Below, in pieces: positions 28,614-38,063 of a stretch of DNA of 64,000 bases. The position numbers were made by a program, and so were the translations under genes. This stretch comes from Flavobacterium aquicola (GTDB lineage: Bacteria; Bacteroidota; Bacteroidia; Flavobacteriales; Flavobacteriaceae). Position 1 is the first letter of the stretch. Each line of letters opens with the position of its first letter. The DNA is taken from positions 124,001-188,000 of the forward strand of contig NZ_QUNI01000007.1 in assembly GCF_003385115.1 (NCBI RefSeq). Reading direction: 5' to 3'. A model generated the notes under the pieces. That model had not been told where the DNA came from and made no database searches. It saw nothing but the letters and a program-made list of their open reading frames with translations.

Positions 28614-28874
28614 ATGGAAGAAAAAAGAAATTTAAGAAAAGAAAGAATTGGGGTTGTTACTTCAAACAAAATGGATAAATCCATAGTAGTTGCTCAAGTA
28701 ACAAGAGTAAAACACCCATTATACGGTAAGTTCGTGTTGAAAACAAAGAAATTTGTTGCACATGACGAAACAAACGACTGTAACATTGGAGATACTGTAA
28801 GAATTAGCGAAACGCGTCCTTTGAGTAAATCAAAATGTTGGAGATTAGTTGAAATCCTAGAAAGAGCTAAATAA
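28614..28874 (+). CDS. rpsQ: 30S ribosomal protein S17
   Basis: An 86-residue OB-fold protein: [19 protein letters not shown], then [23 protein letters not shown] (key residues GD and RPLSK). It binds 16S rRNA early in assembly. It is 2 bp from rplN. Confidence 0.98.
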   Translation: MEEKRNLRKERIGVVTSNKMDKSIVVAQVTRVKHPLYGKFVLKTKKFVAHDETNDCNIGDTVRISETRPLSKSKCWRLVEILERAK

Positions 28875-28876
28875 TT

Positions 28877-29245
28877 ATGGTACAACAAGAATCAAGACTA
28901 AAAGTAGCAGATAACACAGGAGCTAAAGAAGTTTTAACTATCCGTGTTTTAGGAGGTACCAAAAGAAGGTATGCCTCTGTTGGAGACAAGATTGTAGTAT
29001 CAATTAAAGACGCAACACCAAACGGAAACGTTAAAAAAGGTGCTGTTTCAACTGCAGTTGTTGTACGTACCAAAAAAGAAGTGAGAAGAGCTGATGGTTC
29101 TTATATTCGTTTCGATGACAATGCATGTGTTCTTTTGAACGCTGCAGGAGAAATGAGAGGAACTCGTGTTTTTGGTCCGGTAGCAAGAGAACTTCGTGAA
29201 AAACAATTCATGAAAATTGTATCATTAGCACCAGAAGTGCTTTAA
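28877..29245 (+). CDS. rplN: 50S ribosomal protein L14
   Basis: A 122-residue protein opening [18 protein letters not shown] with the conserved [12 protein letters not shown] end. It forms part of an intersubunit bridge. Standard length and operon place between S17 and L24. Confidence 0.99.
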
Positions 29246-29256
29246 TTATTTTTAAG

Positions 29257-29571
29257 ATGATAAAGCTAAAAATAAAATCAGGTGACATTGTAAGAGTTAT
29301 TGCTGGTGACCATAAAGGTGCTGAAGGTAAAGTTCTACGTGTATACAAAGAGAAGAACAAAGCAATTGTTGAAGGTGTAAATTTGGTTTCTAAACACACG
29401 AAACCTAGTGCAAAAAACCCTCAAGGTGGTATTGTAAAAAAAGAGGCTTCTATTCAAATATCTAACATTTCTCTAATTGATCCTAAAACTAAGGAAACAA
29501 CAAGAGTAGGTATTAGAGTTGAAGGAGATAAGAAAGTAAGATTTTCAAAAAAATCTAATCAAGTACTATAG
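29257..29571 (+). CDS. rplX: 50S ribosomal protein L24
   Basis: A 104-residue protein with an N-terminal KOW motif ([20 protein letters not shown]) and the conserved [10 protein letters not shown] and [11 protein letters not shown] segments. It starts folding of 23S rRNA domain I. It lies 2 bp before rplE. Confidence 0.99.
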   Translation: MIKLKIKSGDIVRVIAGDHKGAEGKVLRVYKEKNKAIVEGVNLVSKHTKPSAKNPQGGIVKKEASIQISNISLIDPKTKETTRVGIRVEGDKKVRFSKKSNQVL

Positions 29572-29573
29572 TA

Positions 29574-30125
29574 ATGGCATATATACCTAGACTAAAAGAA
29601 GAATATAAGAGTAGAGTTGTCTCTGCTCTTAAAGAAGAATTCGGTTACACAAACGTAATGCAAGTTCCAAAATTGGAAAAAATCGTTTTGAGTAAAGGAG
29701 TTGGTGCAGCAGTATCTGATAAAAAATTGATTGACTATGCAGTTGATGAATTGACTAAGATTACTGGACAAAAAGCAGTATCTACTATTTCGAAGAAAGA
29801 CGTTGCGTCTTTCAAATTGAGAAAAGGGATGCCTATTGGAGCAAAAGTTACTTTGCGCGGTGAAAGAATGTATGAGTTTTTAGATAGACTTATTACTTCT
29901 TCATTACCACGTGTTAGAGATTTCAGTGGTATTAAAGCAACTGGTTTTGACGGTAGAGGTAATTATAATTTAGGTGTTTTAGAGCAAATCATTTTCCCTG
30001 AAATTGATATTGACAAAGTAAATAAAATATCTGGAATGGACATTACTTTTGTTACTACTGCAAAAACAGATAAAGAAGCAAAGTCATTGTTGGCTGAATT
30101 AGGTTTACCTTTTAAAAAGAATTAA
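29574..30125 (+). CDS. rplE: 50S ribosomal protein L5
   Basis: A 183-residue protein with [15 protein letters not shown] start, [17 protein letters not shown] and the [18 protein letters not shown] block. It binds 5S rRNA and contacts the P-site tRNA. It starts 2 bp after rplX and ends 3 bp before rpsN. Confidence 0.99.
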   Translation: MAYIPRLKEEYKSRVVSALKEEFGYTNVMQVPKLEKIVLSKGVGAAVSDKKLIDYAVDELTKITGQKAVSTISKKDVASFKLRKGMPIGAKVTLRGERMYEFLDRLITSSLPRVRDFSGIKATGFDGRGNYNLGVLEQIIFPEIDIDKVNKISGMDITFVTTAKTDKEAKSLLAELGLPFKKN

Positions 30126-30128
30126 GAT

Positions 30129-30398
30129 ATGGCTAAAGAATCAATGAAAGCCCGTGAGGTGAAAAGAGAAAAAACGGTAGCAAAGTACGCTGAGAAAAGA
30201 AAAGCTTTATTAGAGGCTGGAGATTACGAAGGGTTACAAAAATTACCGAAAAATGCTTCACCAGTTCGTTTGCACAACCGTTGCAAATTAACAGGAAGAC
30301 CAAGAGGGTATATGCGTCAATTCGGAATTTCACGTGTAACTTTCCGTGAAATGGCTAATAATGGACTAATTCCAGGTGTTAAAAAAGCAAGCTGGTAA
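30129..30398 (+). CDS. rpsN: 30S ribosomal protein S14, long zinc-free form
   Basis: An 89-residue protein. It is the long (C-minus) form: the region that would hold a CxxC pair in the short zinc form instead reads [17 protein letters not shown], with a single Cys. The end [21 protein letters not shown] is standard. It is followed by a 160-bp gap with strong secondary structure before rpsH. Confidence 0.98.
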   Translation: MAKESMKAREVKREKTVAKYAEKRKALLEAGDYEGLQKLPKNASPVRLHNRCKLTGRPRGYMRQFGISRVTFREMANNGLIPGVKKASW

Positions 30399-30424
30399 TA
30401 AATATTATTTGCGATTTTGATATT

Positions 30425-30545
30425 TCAACAGATAGTTGTAAGTTTGCCGGATTTTTGTCGGTAAATTGACAACTATCTGTTGATTAATTAATAAGTTTAA
30501 TGGTTTCAGGTTCTTCCGGATGGTCCGGCAAGAAAACCAAAACCG
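30425..30545 (+). promoter_or_regulatory. Structured RNA element between rpsN and rpsH
   Basis: A 15-bp perfect stem (30425-30439 / 30469-30483) is extended inward by TTTGCCG/CGGTAAA (one G-T pair, about 30442-30448 / 30458-30464) around a loop GATTTTTGT-like segment. A second hairpin follows: CCGGA (30516-30520), TGG, TCCGG (30524-30528), flanked by GGTTCTT and AAGAAAACC that could lengthen it. No T-tract follows the first stem, so it does not look like a simple terminator. Position before S8 suggests a feedback or processing site (inference). Confidence 0.55.
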
Positions 30546-30558
30546 CAATTTTATACAT

Positions 30559-30957
30559 ATGTATACAGATCCAATTGCAGATTATTTGACGAGAGTTCGA
30601 AACGCTGTGGCTGCAAACCACAAAGTTGTCGAAATTCCCGCGTCTAATCTAAAAAAAGAAATAACAAAGATCTTATTTGATCAAGGTTATATCTTAAGTT
30701 ACAAATTTGAAGACAACTCTGTTCAGGGTTCAATCAAAATTGCTTTGAAGTATGATAAAGATACTAAAGAGCCGGTAATCAAAGATATCCAAAGAATTAG
30801 TAAACCAGGTTTACGTAAGTATGCAGGTGCTTCTAAATTGCCAAGAATCCTTAATGGATTGGGAATTGCTATTGTTTCAACTTCAAAAGGTCTAATGACT
30901 GGGAAACAAGCTAAGCAATTAAATGTGGGTGGAGAAGTAATTTGTTACGTATACTAA
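30559..30957 (+). CDS. rpsH: 30S ribosomal protein S8
   Basis: 132 residues from the ATG at 30559 (MYTDPIADYLTRVRNA). A longer reading would start at a GTG in the structured leader and is rejected. The C-terminal STSKGLMTGKQAKQLNVGGEVICYVY matches the conserved rRNA-binding end (key residues TSKG, GGE and CYV). In Escherichia coli S8 is the spc-operon repressor, which makes the hairpins upstream notable. Confidence 0.98.
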   Translation: MYTDPIADYLTRVRNAVAANHKVVEIPASNLKKEITKILFDQGYILSYKFEDNSVQGSIKIALKYDKDTKEPVIKDIQRISKPGLRKYAGASKLPRILNGLGIAIVSTSKGLMTGKQAKQLNVGGEVICYVY

Positions 30958-30975
30958 TTTTAAAGACTATATAAG

Positions 30976-31518
30976 ATGTCAAGAATAGGTAAAAGCCCAG
31001 TAACAATACCAGCTGGTGTAACTATTACAGTTGCAGACGGTATCATTACTGTAAAAGGAAAAAACGGTCAACTAACTCAGGAGTTTTCGGACGTAACTGT
31101 AACAGTTGAAGGAGATCAAGTTCTAGTAGAAAGATCTTCTGATCATAAAGACCAAAGAGCAAAACATGGTTTGTACAGATCTTTAATTAATAACATGGTT
31201 ATTGGTGTAACAGAAGGTTTTACTAAATCTTTAGAATTGGTTGGGGTTGGTTATAGAGCTTCAAATCAAGGACAAAAGTTAGATTTGGCACTTGGGTTCT
31301 CTCACAATATTGTTTTGGAAATTGCTCCAGAGGTAACTCTAGAAACTATTTCTGAAAAAGGTAAAAACCCGATTGTAAAATTAACATCATTAGATAAACA
31401 ACTTTTAGGTCAGGTTGCTGCGAAAATCAGAGGTTTCCGTAGACCAGAGCCGTACAAAGGAAAAGGTGTTAAATTTGTAGGTGAAGTATTAAGAAGAAAA
31501 GCAGGTAAATCAGCTTAA
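30976..31518 (+). CDS. rplF: 50S ribosomal protein L6
   Basis: A 180-residue, two-domain protein ([15 protein letters not shown] start; [18 protein letters not shown] near the end, key residues [10 protein letters not shown]). It sits near the sarcin-ricin loop. 18 bp after rpsH. Confidence 0.99.
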   Translation: MSRIGKSPVTIPAGVTITVADGIITVKGKNGQLTQEFSDVTVTVEGDQVLVERSSDHKDQRAKHGLYRSLINNMVIGVTEGFTKSLELVGVGYRASNQGQKLDLALGFSHNIVLEIAPEVTLETISEKGKNPIVKLTSLDKQLLGQVAAKIRGFRRPEPYKGKGVKFVGEVLRRKAGKSA

Positions 31519-31529
31519 AAAATAAGATT

Positions 31530-31880
31530 ATGTCATTAACAAAACCTGAAAGAAGACAACGTATTAGATTCAGAATTAGAAAAACGATCAGTGGTACTGC
31601 TGCTAATCCAAGACTATCTGTTTTTAGAAGTAACAAAGAAATTTATGCTCAACTTATTGATGACGTAAATGGAGTTACTTTATTAGCTGCTTCTTCAAGA
31701 GAAAAAGAAATAGGAAACGGTACGAACATTGAAGTGGCTACAGCAGTTGGGAAACTTGTTGCAGAGAAAGCTTTGAAAGCCGGTATTGATGTGGTAACTT
31801 TCGATAGAGGAGGTTATTTATACCACGGTCGTATTAAATCATTAGCGGAAGGCGCAAGAGCTGCTGGACTTAAATTCTAA
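31530..31880 (+). CDS. rplR: 50S ribosomal protein L18
   Basis: A 116-residue 5S-rRNA-binding protein ([38 protein letters not shown]). Normal length and position between L6 and S5. Confidence 0.99.
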   Translation: MSLTKPERRQRIRFRIRKTISGTAANPRLSVFRSNKEIYAQLIDDVNGVTLLAASSREKEIGNGTNIEVATAVGKLVAEKALKAGIDVVTFDRGGYLYHGRIKSLAEGARAAGLKF

Positions 31881-31886
31881 TATATT

Positions 31887-32408
31887 ATGTCTAAATACAA
31901 AAATATAGAGTTAGTAAAACCTAGTGGTCTTGAATTAAAAGATCGTTTGGTGAGTGTAAATCGTGTTACTAAGGTTACAAAAGGAGGTAGAGCTTTTGGT
32001 TTTTCTGCTATTGTAGTTGTAGGTGATGAAAATGGAGTTGTTGGTCACGGATTAGGAAAATCTAAAGACGTTTCTGAAGCAATTGCGAAAGCAGTAGAAG
32101 ATGCTAAGAAAAATTTAGTAAAAATTCCTTTGAATGGTCAATCTGTTCCTCACGAGCAAAAAGGTAAATTTGGTGGTGCACGTGTATTCTTAATTCCTGC
32201 CTCTCATGGTACTGGAGTTATCGCTGGTGGAGCTGTTCGTTCAGTTCTAGAATCAGTTGGAATTCATGATGTATTGTCAAAATCACAAGGATCTTCAAAT
32301 CCTCACAACGTAGTGAAAGCAACTTTTGATGCTTTGTTACAAATGAGAAGTGCTTATACTGTTGCAAAACAAAGAAGTATTTCTTTAGAGAAAGTTTTTA
32401 AAGGTTAA
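31887..32408 (+). CDS. rpsE: 30S ribosomal protein S5
   Basis: A 173-residue protein with an N-terminal double-stranded RNA-binding fold ([19 protein letters not shown]) and the C-terminal [21 protein letters not shown]. The loop residues linked to spectinomycin resistance (VTKGGR) look wild-type. Confidence 0.99.
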   Translation: MSKYKNIELVKPSGLELKDRLVSVNRVTKVTKGGRAFGFSAIVVVGDENGVVGHGLGKSKDVSEAIAKAVEDAKKNLVKIPLNGQSVPHEQKGKFGGARVFLIPASHGTGVIAGGAVRSVLESVGIHDVLSKSQGSSNPHNVVKATFDALLQMRSAYTVAKQRSISLEKVFKG

Positions 32409-32420
32409 TTCAAGGAAATT

Positions 32421-32603
32421 ATGGCTAAATTATTAGTAAAACAAGTTCGAAGCAAAATCAATTGTCCTCTTACACAAAAAAGAGGTTTGGAAGCTTTAGG
32501 CCTACGTAAAATGGGACAAGTTGTAGAGCATGATTCAAATCCTGCTATCCTTGGGATGATAAATAAAGTTAAACACTTAGTTTCTGTAGAAGAAGCTAAA
32601 TAA
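32421..32603 (+). CDS. rpmD: 50S ribosomal protein L30
   Basis: A 60-residue protein ([30 protein letters not shown]) of standard bacterial length, between S5 and L15 as in most bacteria. Confidence 0.98.
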   Translation: MAKLLVKQVRSKINCPLTQKRGLEALGLRKMGQVVEHDSNPAILGMINKVKHLVSVEEAK

Positions 32604-32614
32604 CAAATACTGTT

Positions 32615-33067
32615 ATGAATTTAAGTAACTTACAACCTGCTGAGGGTTCTACACACAATCAAAATAAAAGATTAGGTAGAGGTGAAGGTTCTGGTAAAGG
32701 TGGTACCGCTGCACGTGGACACAAAGGAGCAAAATCTCGTTCTGGTTATTCTAAAAAGATTGGTTTTGAAGGTGGGCAAATGCCACTTCAAAGACGTGTG
32801 CCTAAGTTTGGTTTCACTAACATCAATCGTAAAGAATACGAAGGTGTTAATCTTGATACTCTTCAATTATTGGTTGATAATGGAGTAATTACAGATACTG
32901 TTGATATGACAGTTTATGTAGCTAATCGTCTTGCTACTAAAAATGAAATCGTTAAGATTTTAGGTAGAGGAGAATTGAAAGCAAAATTAAAAGTAACTGC
33001 TCACAAATTTACTGCTACTGCAAAAGCTGCTATTGAAGCTGCTGGTGGAGAAGCTGTAATCATGTAA
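32615..33067 (+). CDS. rplO: 50S ribosomal protein L15
   Basis: A 150-residue protein. Its basic, glycine-rich N-terminal half (RLGRGEGSGKGGTAARGHKG) threads into 23S rRNA, and FEGGQMPLQRRVPKFGF is conserved. It lies directly upstream of secY, 14 bp away. Confidence 0.99.
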   Translation: MNLSNLQPAEGSTHNQNKRLGRGEGSGKGGTAARGHKGAKSRSGYSKKIGFEGGQMPLQRRVPKFGFTNINRKEYEGVNLDTLQLLVDNGVITDTVDMTVYVANRLATKNEIVKILGRGELKAKLKVTAHKFTATAKAAIEAAGGEAVIM

Positions 33068-33081
33068 TTCCTGCAATTAAG

Positions 33082-34428
33082 ATGAAGAAATTTATTGAAT
33101 CAATAAGTAATGTTTGGAAAATAGAAGAACTAAAGAATAGAATTTTAATTACTTTAGGTCTGCTTTTAGTTTATCGTTTTGGTGCACACGTTACGTTACC
33201 AGGAATTGACGCAACTCAATTAACTGGTTTAGCGGGACAAACCAAAAATGGATTAGGATCTATTCTAGACATGTTTACCGGAGGTGCATTTTCTAAAGCG
33301 TCAGTTTTTGCTTTAGGGATTATGCCTTATATTTCTGCATCTATTGTTGTGCAACTTATGGGAATTGCGATTCCTTATTTGCAAAAACTACAAAGTGATG
33401 GAGAGAGTGGTAGAAAGAAAATCAATCAAATTACCCGTTGGTTAACTATAGTTATTACCTTAGTACAAGGACCAACTTATATCTACAATCTTTACAGAAC
33501 TTTACCTAGTTCAGCTTTCATTTTGGGATTTAATTCTTTTGAATTTTTATTCTCTTCAGTAGTTATCTTAGTTACAGGTACAATTTTTGCCATGTGGTTA
33601 GGAGAAAAAATTACTGATAAAGGTATCGGAAACGGTATTTCCCTTTTGATTATGGTTGGTATTTTAGCTAGGTTACCACAAGCTTTTATTCAAGAATTTA
33701 CAACTAGAGTAACTAATAATAATGGAGGACCTATGTTATTGGTTGTTGAAATCATTATTTGGTTACTTGTAATTATTTCTTGTGTATTACTTGTGATGGC
33801 AGTTAGAAAAATTCCAGTACAGTATGCTCGTCGTACGACATCTGGTGATTTCGAACAAGATATGATGGGTGGTAACAGACAATGGATTCCTTTAAAGCTT
33901 AATGCATCTGGTGTAATGCCAATAATATTTGCACAAGCGATTATGTTTATTCCTGCAACTGTTGCTGGTTTTTCAAAATCTGATGCTTCTCAGTCTATTG
34001 TTGGCGCTTTTAGTAATATGTTCGGTTTTTGGTATAATTTCTTATTTGCAACATTAATTGTTGTATTTACTTTTTTTTATACTGCAATTACAGTTCCTAC
34101 TAATAAAATGTCGGATGATTTGAAGAGAAGTGGTGGTTTTATACCAGGGATTAGACCAGGTGTTGAGACTTCTGATTATCTTGATAAAGTGATGTCTTTA
34201 ATAACTTTTCCAGGATCTTTATTTCTTGCTTTGATAGCTGTGTTCCCAGCAATTGTTGTAAGTCTTATGGATGTTCAACAATCTTGGGCTATGTTTTTTG
34301 GAGGGACCTCATTAATAATTATGGTTGGAGTTGCAATTGATACGATTCAACAGATTAATTCATACTTGTTGAATAAGCATTATGATGGTTTGATGAAAAG
34401 TGGTAAAAATAGAAAAGCGGTAGCTTAA
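33082..34428 (+). CDS. secY: Preprotein translocase subunit SecY
   Basis: A 448-residue inner-membrane protein with about ten transmembrane helices forming the Sec channel. The conserved plug region, the GALFTGGAF-like MFTGGAFSKASVFALGIMPYISASI block in helix 2 and the cytoplasmic loop GMRPGVETSDYL-like PGIRPGVETSDYLDKV are present. In many Bacteroidota map lies between secY and infA; here infA follows after 3 bp, so map is encoded elsewhere. Confidence 0.98.
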   Translation: MKKFIESISNVWKIEELKNRILITLGLLLVYRFGAHVTLPGIDATQLTGLAGQTKNGLGSILDMFTGGAFSKASVFALGIMPYISASIVVQLMGIAIPYLQKLQSDGESGRKKINQITRWLTIVITLVQGPTYIYNLYRTLPSSAFILGFNSFEFLFSSVVILVTGTIFAMWLGEKITDKGIGNGISLLIMVGILARLPQAFIQEFTTRVTNNNGGPMLLVVEIIIWLLVIISCVLLVMAVRKIPVQYARRTTSGDFEQDMMGGNRQWIPLKLNASGVMPIIFAQAIMFIPATVAGFSKSDASQSIVGAFSNMFGFWYNFLFATLIVVFTFFYTAITVPTNKMSDDLKRSGGFIPGIRPGVETSDYLDKVMSLITFPGSLFLALIAVFPAIVVSLMDVQQSWAMFFGGTSLIIMVGVAIDTIQQINSYLLNKHYDGLMKSGKNRKAVA

Positions 34429-34431
34429 CTT

Positions 34432-34647
34432 ATGGCAAAACAATCAGCAATAGAACAAGACGGATCTATCATTGAAGCATTATCAAATGCGATGTTCCGT
34501 GTAGAGTTAGAAAATGGACATATTGTAATTGCTCATATTTCTGGAAAAATGCGTATGCATTACATTAAATTATTACCTGGTGATAAAGTAAAACTAGAAA
34601 TGAGCCCTTATGACTTGTCAAAAGCAAGAATTACTTATAGATATTAA
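34432..34647 (+). CDS. infA: Translation initiation factor IF-1
   Basis: A 71-residue OB-fold protein ([54 protein letters not shown]). It blocks the A site during initiation. It is placed 3 bp after secY and 11 bp before rpmJ. Confidence 0.98.
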   Translation: MAKQSAIEQDGSIIEALSNAMFRVELENGHIVIAHISGKMRMHYIKLLPGDKVKLEMSPYDLSKARITYRY

Positions 34648-34658
34648 AGATATTCAAA

Positions 34659-34775
34659 ATGAAAGTAAGAGCATCAGTTAAAAAAAGAAGCGCCGAATGC
34701 ATCATAGTGCGCAGAAAAGGCAGATTATACGTAATCAACAAAAAGAATCCTAGATTTAAACAAAGACAAGGATAA
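34659..34775 (+). CDS. rpmJ: 50S ribosomal protein L36, zinc-free form
   Basis: A 38-residue gene read from the sequence: [14 protein letters not shown], then [13 protein letters not shown] and a [11 protein letters not shown] end. The four zinc ligands (three Cys and one His) of the common form are reduced to a single Cys, with Asn and Phe at the third Cys and the His positions. This is the zinc-independent (C-minus) version, consistent with the long S14 in the same cluster. It ends 2 bp before rpsM. Confidence 0.97.
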
Positions 34776-34777
34776 TT

Positions 34778-35152
34778 ATGGCAAGAATAGCAGGGGTAGA
34801 TATCCCAAAAAACAAAAGAGGTGTTATAGCACTTACCTATATCTTTGGATTAGGAAAAAGTAGAGCTATTGAGATTTTAGAAAAAGCTCAAGTTAGCCAA
34901 GATAAAAAAGTTCAAGAATGGAATGATGACGAGATCGGAGCGATTCGTGAGGCTGTTTCATCTTTCAAAATTGAAGGAGAATTACGTTCTGAAATTTCTT
35001 TGAACATCAAACGTTTAATGGATATTGGATGTTATAGAGGTATCCGTCACAGATCTGGTCTTCCATTAAGAGGACAAAGAACTAAAAACAACTCTAGAAC
35101 AAGAAAAGGTAAAAGAAAAACTGTTGCTAACAAGAAAAAAGCAACTAAATAA
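34778..35152 (+). CDS. rpsM: 30S ribosomal protein S13
   Basis: A 124-residue protein with [22 protein letters not shown] start, [20 protein letters not shown] block and basic tail. It contacts the P-site tRNA and forms bridges to the 50S subunit. First gene of the alpha segment. Confidence 0.99.
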   Translation: MARIAGVDIPKNKRGVIALTYIFGLGKSRAIEILEKAQVSQDKKVQEWNDDEIGAIREAVSSFKIEGELRSEISLNIKRLMDIGCYRGIRHRSGLPLRGQRTKNNSRTRKGKRKTVANKKKATK

Positions 35153-35160
35153 TAAGTAAT

Positions 35161-35544
35161 ATGGCTAAAGCAACTGCAAAAAAACGTAAAGTTATCGTTG
35201 AATCAACGGGTGAGGCTCATATTTCTGCTACCTTCAATAACATCATCATTTCTTTGACAAACAAAAAAGGTGAAGTTATTTCTTGGTCATCAGCTGGTAA
35301 AATGGGTTTTAGAGGTTCTAAAAAGAATACTCCATACGCAGCTCAAATGGCAGCAGAAGATTGTAGTAAAGTAGCTCTTGAGGCTGGACTTAAAAAAGTT
35401 AAAGTTTATGTAAAAGGACCAGGAAACGGACGTGAGTCTGCTATCCGTTCTTTGCATAATGGTGGAATTGAAGTTACAGAGATTATCGATGTTACTCCAA
35501 TGCCACACAACGGATGTCGTCCTCCAAAAAGACGTAGAGTATAA
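35161..35544 (+). CDS. rpsK: 30S ribosomal protein S11
   Basis: A 127-residue platform protein ending [13 protein letters not shown], the family hallmark. [11 protein letters not shown] is conserved. A 92-bp spacer with a strong stem separates it from rpsD. Confidence 0.99.
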   Translation: MAKATAKKRKVIVESTGEAHISATFNNIIISLTNKKGEVISWSSAGKMGFRGSKKNTPYAAQMAAEDCSKVALEAGLKKVKVYVKGPGNGRESAIRSLHNGGIEVTEIIDVTPMPHNGCRPPKRRRV

Positions 35545-35569
35545 TACTCAAACAAATTATAGTATAATA

Positions 35570-35636
35570 AAGGTAGAATAACGATTATCGAAGGATAAGA
35601 CCTGAATTCATAATCTCTACCTTAAATTTTTTTAAA
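35570..35636 (+). promoter_or_regulatory. Structured leader directly upstream of rpsD
   Basis: Outer stem AAGGTAGA (35570-35577) / TCTACCTT (35616-35623). On the left strand a 5-base bulge, then inner stem GATTAT (35583-35588) / ATAATC (35610-35615), which is continuous with the outer stem on the right. A short AGG/CCT hairpin could form in the apical loop. T residues follow (35627-35633) just before the rpsD ATG at 35637. S4 is a translational repressor of the alpha operon in studied bacteria, so autoregulation is a reasonable hypothesis. Confidence 0.6.
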
Positions 35637-36242
35637 ATGGCAAGATATACTGGTCCAAGCACAAGAATCGCACGTAAATTCGGCGAAGCAATTTTCGGAG
35701 ATGATAAAGCTTTCGAAAAAAGAAATTATCCTCCTGGGCAACACGGGATGGCTAAAAAAAGAGGAAAAAAATCTGAGTATGCTGTTCAGTTAATGGAAAA
35801 GCAAAAAGCTAAATATTCTTATGGAATTTTAGAAAAACAATTCAGAAATTTATTCGAAAAAGCATCAGCTACTAAAGGTGTTACTGGTGAAGTTTTATTA
35901 CAATTATGTGAAGCAAGACTTGATAACGTAGTTTTTAGAATGGGTATTGCTCCTTCTAGAAGAGGTGCTCGTCAAATCGTTTCTCACAGACACATCACAG
36001 TTAACGGTGAAGTGGTTAATATTCCTTCTTACCACCTTAAACCTGGTGATAAAGTTGCAGTTCGTGAAAAATCTAAATCTTTAGAGGCTATCGAACGTTC
36101 TTTGTCTAATTCAAGTCATGTTTATGAATGGATTACTTGGAATCAAGATCTTAAAGAAGGAACTTTTGTTTCTGTACCTGCAAGACTTCAAATTCCTGAA
36201 AACATTAAAGAACAATTAATCGTAGAGTTGTACAACAAATAA
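35637..36242 (+). CDS. rpsD: 30S ribosomal protein S4
   Basis: A 201-residue protein with the S4 RNA-binding domain ([29 protein letters not shown]; key residues RLDN and SRRGARQ). It is the primary 16S 5'-domain assembly protein and a repressor of ribosomal-protein synthesis in several bacteria. It lies immediately behind a stem-loop leader. Confidence 0.99.
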   Translation: MARYTGPSTRIARKFGEAIFGDDKAFEKRNYPPGQHGMAKKRGKKSEYAVQLMEKQKAKYSYGILEKQFRNLFEKASATKGVTGEVLLQLCEARLDNVVFRMGIAPSRRGARQIVSHRHITVNGEVVNIPSYHLKPGDKVAVREKSKSLEAIERSLSNSSHVYEWITWNQDLKEGTFVSVPARLQIPENIKEQLIVELYNK

Positions 36243-36263
36243 TAATTGACTTAGTCGAAATTT

Positions 36264-37256
36264 ATGGCAATATTTAATTTTCAGAAGCCCGATAAAGTTA
36301 TCATGATCGATTCAACCGATTTTGAAGGTAAATTTGAATTTAGACCTTTAGAACCTGGTTATGGATTGACTGTTGGTAATGCACTTAGAAGAGTTTTGCT
36401 TTCAGCATTAGAAGGTTATGCAATTACATCTGTTCGCATAGAAGGTGTAGATCATGAGTTTTCTACTATTTCAGGAGTTGTTGAAGACGTTACCGAAATT
36501 ATCCTTAATCTTAAACAAGTACGTTTCAAACGTCAGATTGAAGATATCGATAATGAATCAGTTACTATATCTGTTTCTGGTAAAGATCAATTAACAGCAG
36601 GTGATTTTCAAAAATTTATTTCAGGTTTCCAAGTTTTGAATCCAGATCTTGTTATCTGTAATTTAGATAGTAAAATTAAACTGAATTTCGATTTAACTAT
36701 CGAAAAAGGTAGAGGATATGTTCCTGCTGAAGAAAACAAAAAACAGAATGCTGCAATAGGAACTATATTTACTGACTCAATTTTTACTCCGGTAAAAAAT
36801 GTTAAGTATGCTATTGAAAACTTCCGTGTAGAGCAAAAAACAGATTATGAGAAATTAGTTTTTGAAATTAAAACTGATGGTTCAATCAATCCTAAAGATG
36901 CTCTTACTGAAGCTGCAAAAGTTTTAATTCACCATTTCATGTTGTTTTCTGATGAAAGAATTACACTTGAGGCTGACGAAATTGCACAAACAGAATCATA
37001 TGATGAGGAATCATTACACATGAGACAATTGCTTAAAACTAAGCTTGTTGATATGGATCTTTCTGTTAGAGCATTAAATTGTTTGAAAGCGGCTGAAGTT
37101 GATACACTTGGTGATTTAGTATCGTTCAATAAAAATGACCTAATGAAGTTCCGTAATTTTGGAAAAAAATCTTTAACTGAGCTAGATGAACTAGTTGCAA
37201 TTAAGAATTTAACCTTCGGTATGGATTTAGCAAAATACAAATTAGATAAAGAATAA
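36264..37256 (+). CDS. rpoA: RNA polymerase alpha subunit
   Basis: A 330-residue protein of normal length. The N-terminal dimerisation domain has [22 protein letters not shown], and the C-terminal domain (about 255-320) has two helix-hairpin-helix motifs with [20 protein letters not shown] and [12 protein letters not shown]. It starts 21 bp after rpsD. Confidence 0.99.
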   Translation: MAIFNFQKPDKVIMIDSTDFEGKFEFRPLEPGYGLTVGNALRRVLLSALEGYAITSVRIEGVDHEFSTISGVVEDVTEIILNLKQVRFKRQIEDIDNESVTISVSGKDQLTAGDFQKFISGFQVLNPDLVICNLDSKIKLNFDLTIEKGRGYVPAEENKKQNAAIGTIFTDSIFTPVKNVKYAIENFRVEQKTDYEKLVFEIKTDGSINPKDALTEAAKVLIHHFMLFSDERITLEADEIAQTESYDEESLHMRQLLKTKLVDMDLSVRALNCLKAAEVDTLGDLVSFNKNDLMKFRNFGKKSLTELDELVAIKNLTFGMDLAKYKLDKE

Positions 37257-37259
37257 TTT

Positions 37260-37303
37260 ACTTCATATTTTGCTCTCCATAGTGGATTGTAGCAAGATGA
37301 AGT
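37260..37303 (+). promoter_or_regulatory. Stem-loop in the rpoA-rplQ intercistronic region
   Basis: Three stacked stems share an axis: ACTTCAT (37260-37266) / ATGAAGT (37297-37303); TTGCT (37270-37274) / AGCAA (37291-37295); and CCA (37277-37279) / TGG (37283-37285). Internal loops lie between them. It fills most of the 62-bp gap and ends 15 bp before the rplQ ATG, so it could control L17 translation. There is no T-tract, so it is not a terminator. Confidence 0.5.
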
Positions 37304-37318
37304 TAAAATAAATTGGTC

Positions 37319-37807
37319 ATGAGACACGGAAAAAAATTCAATCACTTAAGCAGACAGACTGCACATAGAAGTTCTATGTTAGCTAATATGGCTTGTTCTC
37401 TTATTGAGCACAAACGTATTAATACTACTGTTGCTAAAGCTAAAGCGCTTAAACAATTTGTTGAACCGCTTATAACAAAATCAAAATCTGATACTACTCA
37501 CAACCGTCGTATCGTTTTTGCTTACTTACGTAGTAAATATGCAGTTACTGATTTATTCAGAGATGTTGCAGCTAAAGTAGGTGACCGTCCAGGTGGATAC
37601 ACTCGTATCATTAAAGTTGGAAATCGTTTAGGAGATAATGCTGATATGGCAATGATCGAATTAGTAGATTTCAATGAACTTTACAACGGAGGTAAAAAAG
37701 AAGTTAAAAAAGCAAAAAGCCGTCGTGGTGGAAAAGCAAAAAAAGCAGAAGAGGCTACTGAAGCTCCAGCTGCTGAAGCTGAACCTACAACTGATGCTGC
37801 TGAATAA
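37319..37807 (+). CDS. rplQ: 50S ribosomal protein L17 with C-terminal extension
   Basis: 162 residues from ATG 37319 ([17 protein letters not shown]). The conserved domain ends at about residue 118 ([12 protein letters not shown]); the last 40 residues are a Lys/Ala/Glu-rich, low-complexity tail absent from the Escherichia coli protein. An upstream TTG at 37313 is not needed. It is the last gene of the ribosomal cluster and is followed by a strong terminator. Confidence 0.98.
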   Translation: MRHGKKFNHLSRQTAHRSSMLANMACSLIEHKRINTTVAKAKALKQFVEPLITKSKSDTTHNRRIVFAYLRSKYAVTDLFRDVAAKVGDRPGGYTRIIKVGNRLGDNADMAMIELVDFNELYNGGKKEVKKAKSRRGGKAKKAEEATEAPAAEAEPTTDAAE

Positions 37808-37834
37808 TTATGAGAATAATAATTCAATAATAAG

Positions 37835-37870
37835 AAAGGATAAACTATTTATAGTTTATCCTTTTTTTTT
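37835..37870 (+). terminator. Terminator of the ribosomal super-operon
   Basis: Perfect 13-bp stem AAAGGATAAACTA (37835-37847) / TAGTTTATCCTTT (37852-37864) with loop TTTA, followed by a run of T to 37870. It lies 28 bp after the rplQ stop. Confidence 0.95.
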
Positions 37871-38014
37871 GAAAAATAAATAAGCATTTTTTGTCAAAGC
37901 TAAAAAGAACAGGTGAATGTAATTGATTTAGAAGTATTTTTTAAAACATTTTAAAGTCTTTTTGTTACTCTGATGTTTACGGTTTTAAATAGATATAATT
38001 ATTCCTAAAAAACA

Positions 38015-38045
38015 TTGCGTCCACTGTTTTAAAAATTTAAATTTG
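38015..38045 (+). promoter_or_regulatory. carA promoter
   Basis: -33 TTG at 38015-38017, 20-bp spacer, perfect -7 TAAATTTG at 38038-38045. The transcript should start near 38050, leaving a leader of about 14 nt before the ATG at 38064. No pyrimidine- or arginine-responsive leader can be accommodated. Confidence 0.85.
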
Positions 38046-38063
38046 CACAATATTAAATTAGAT

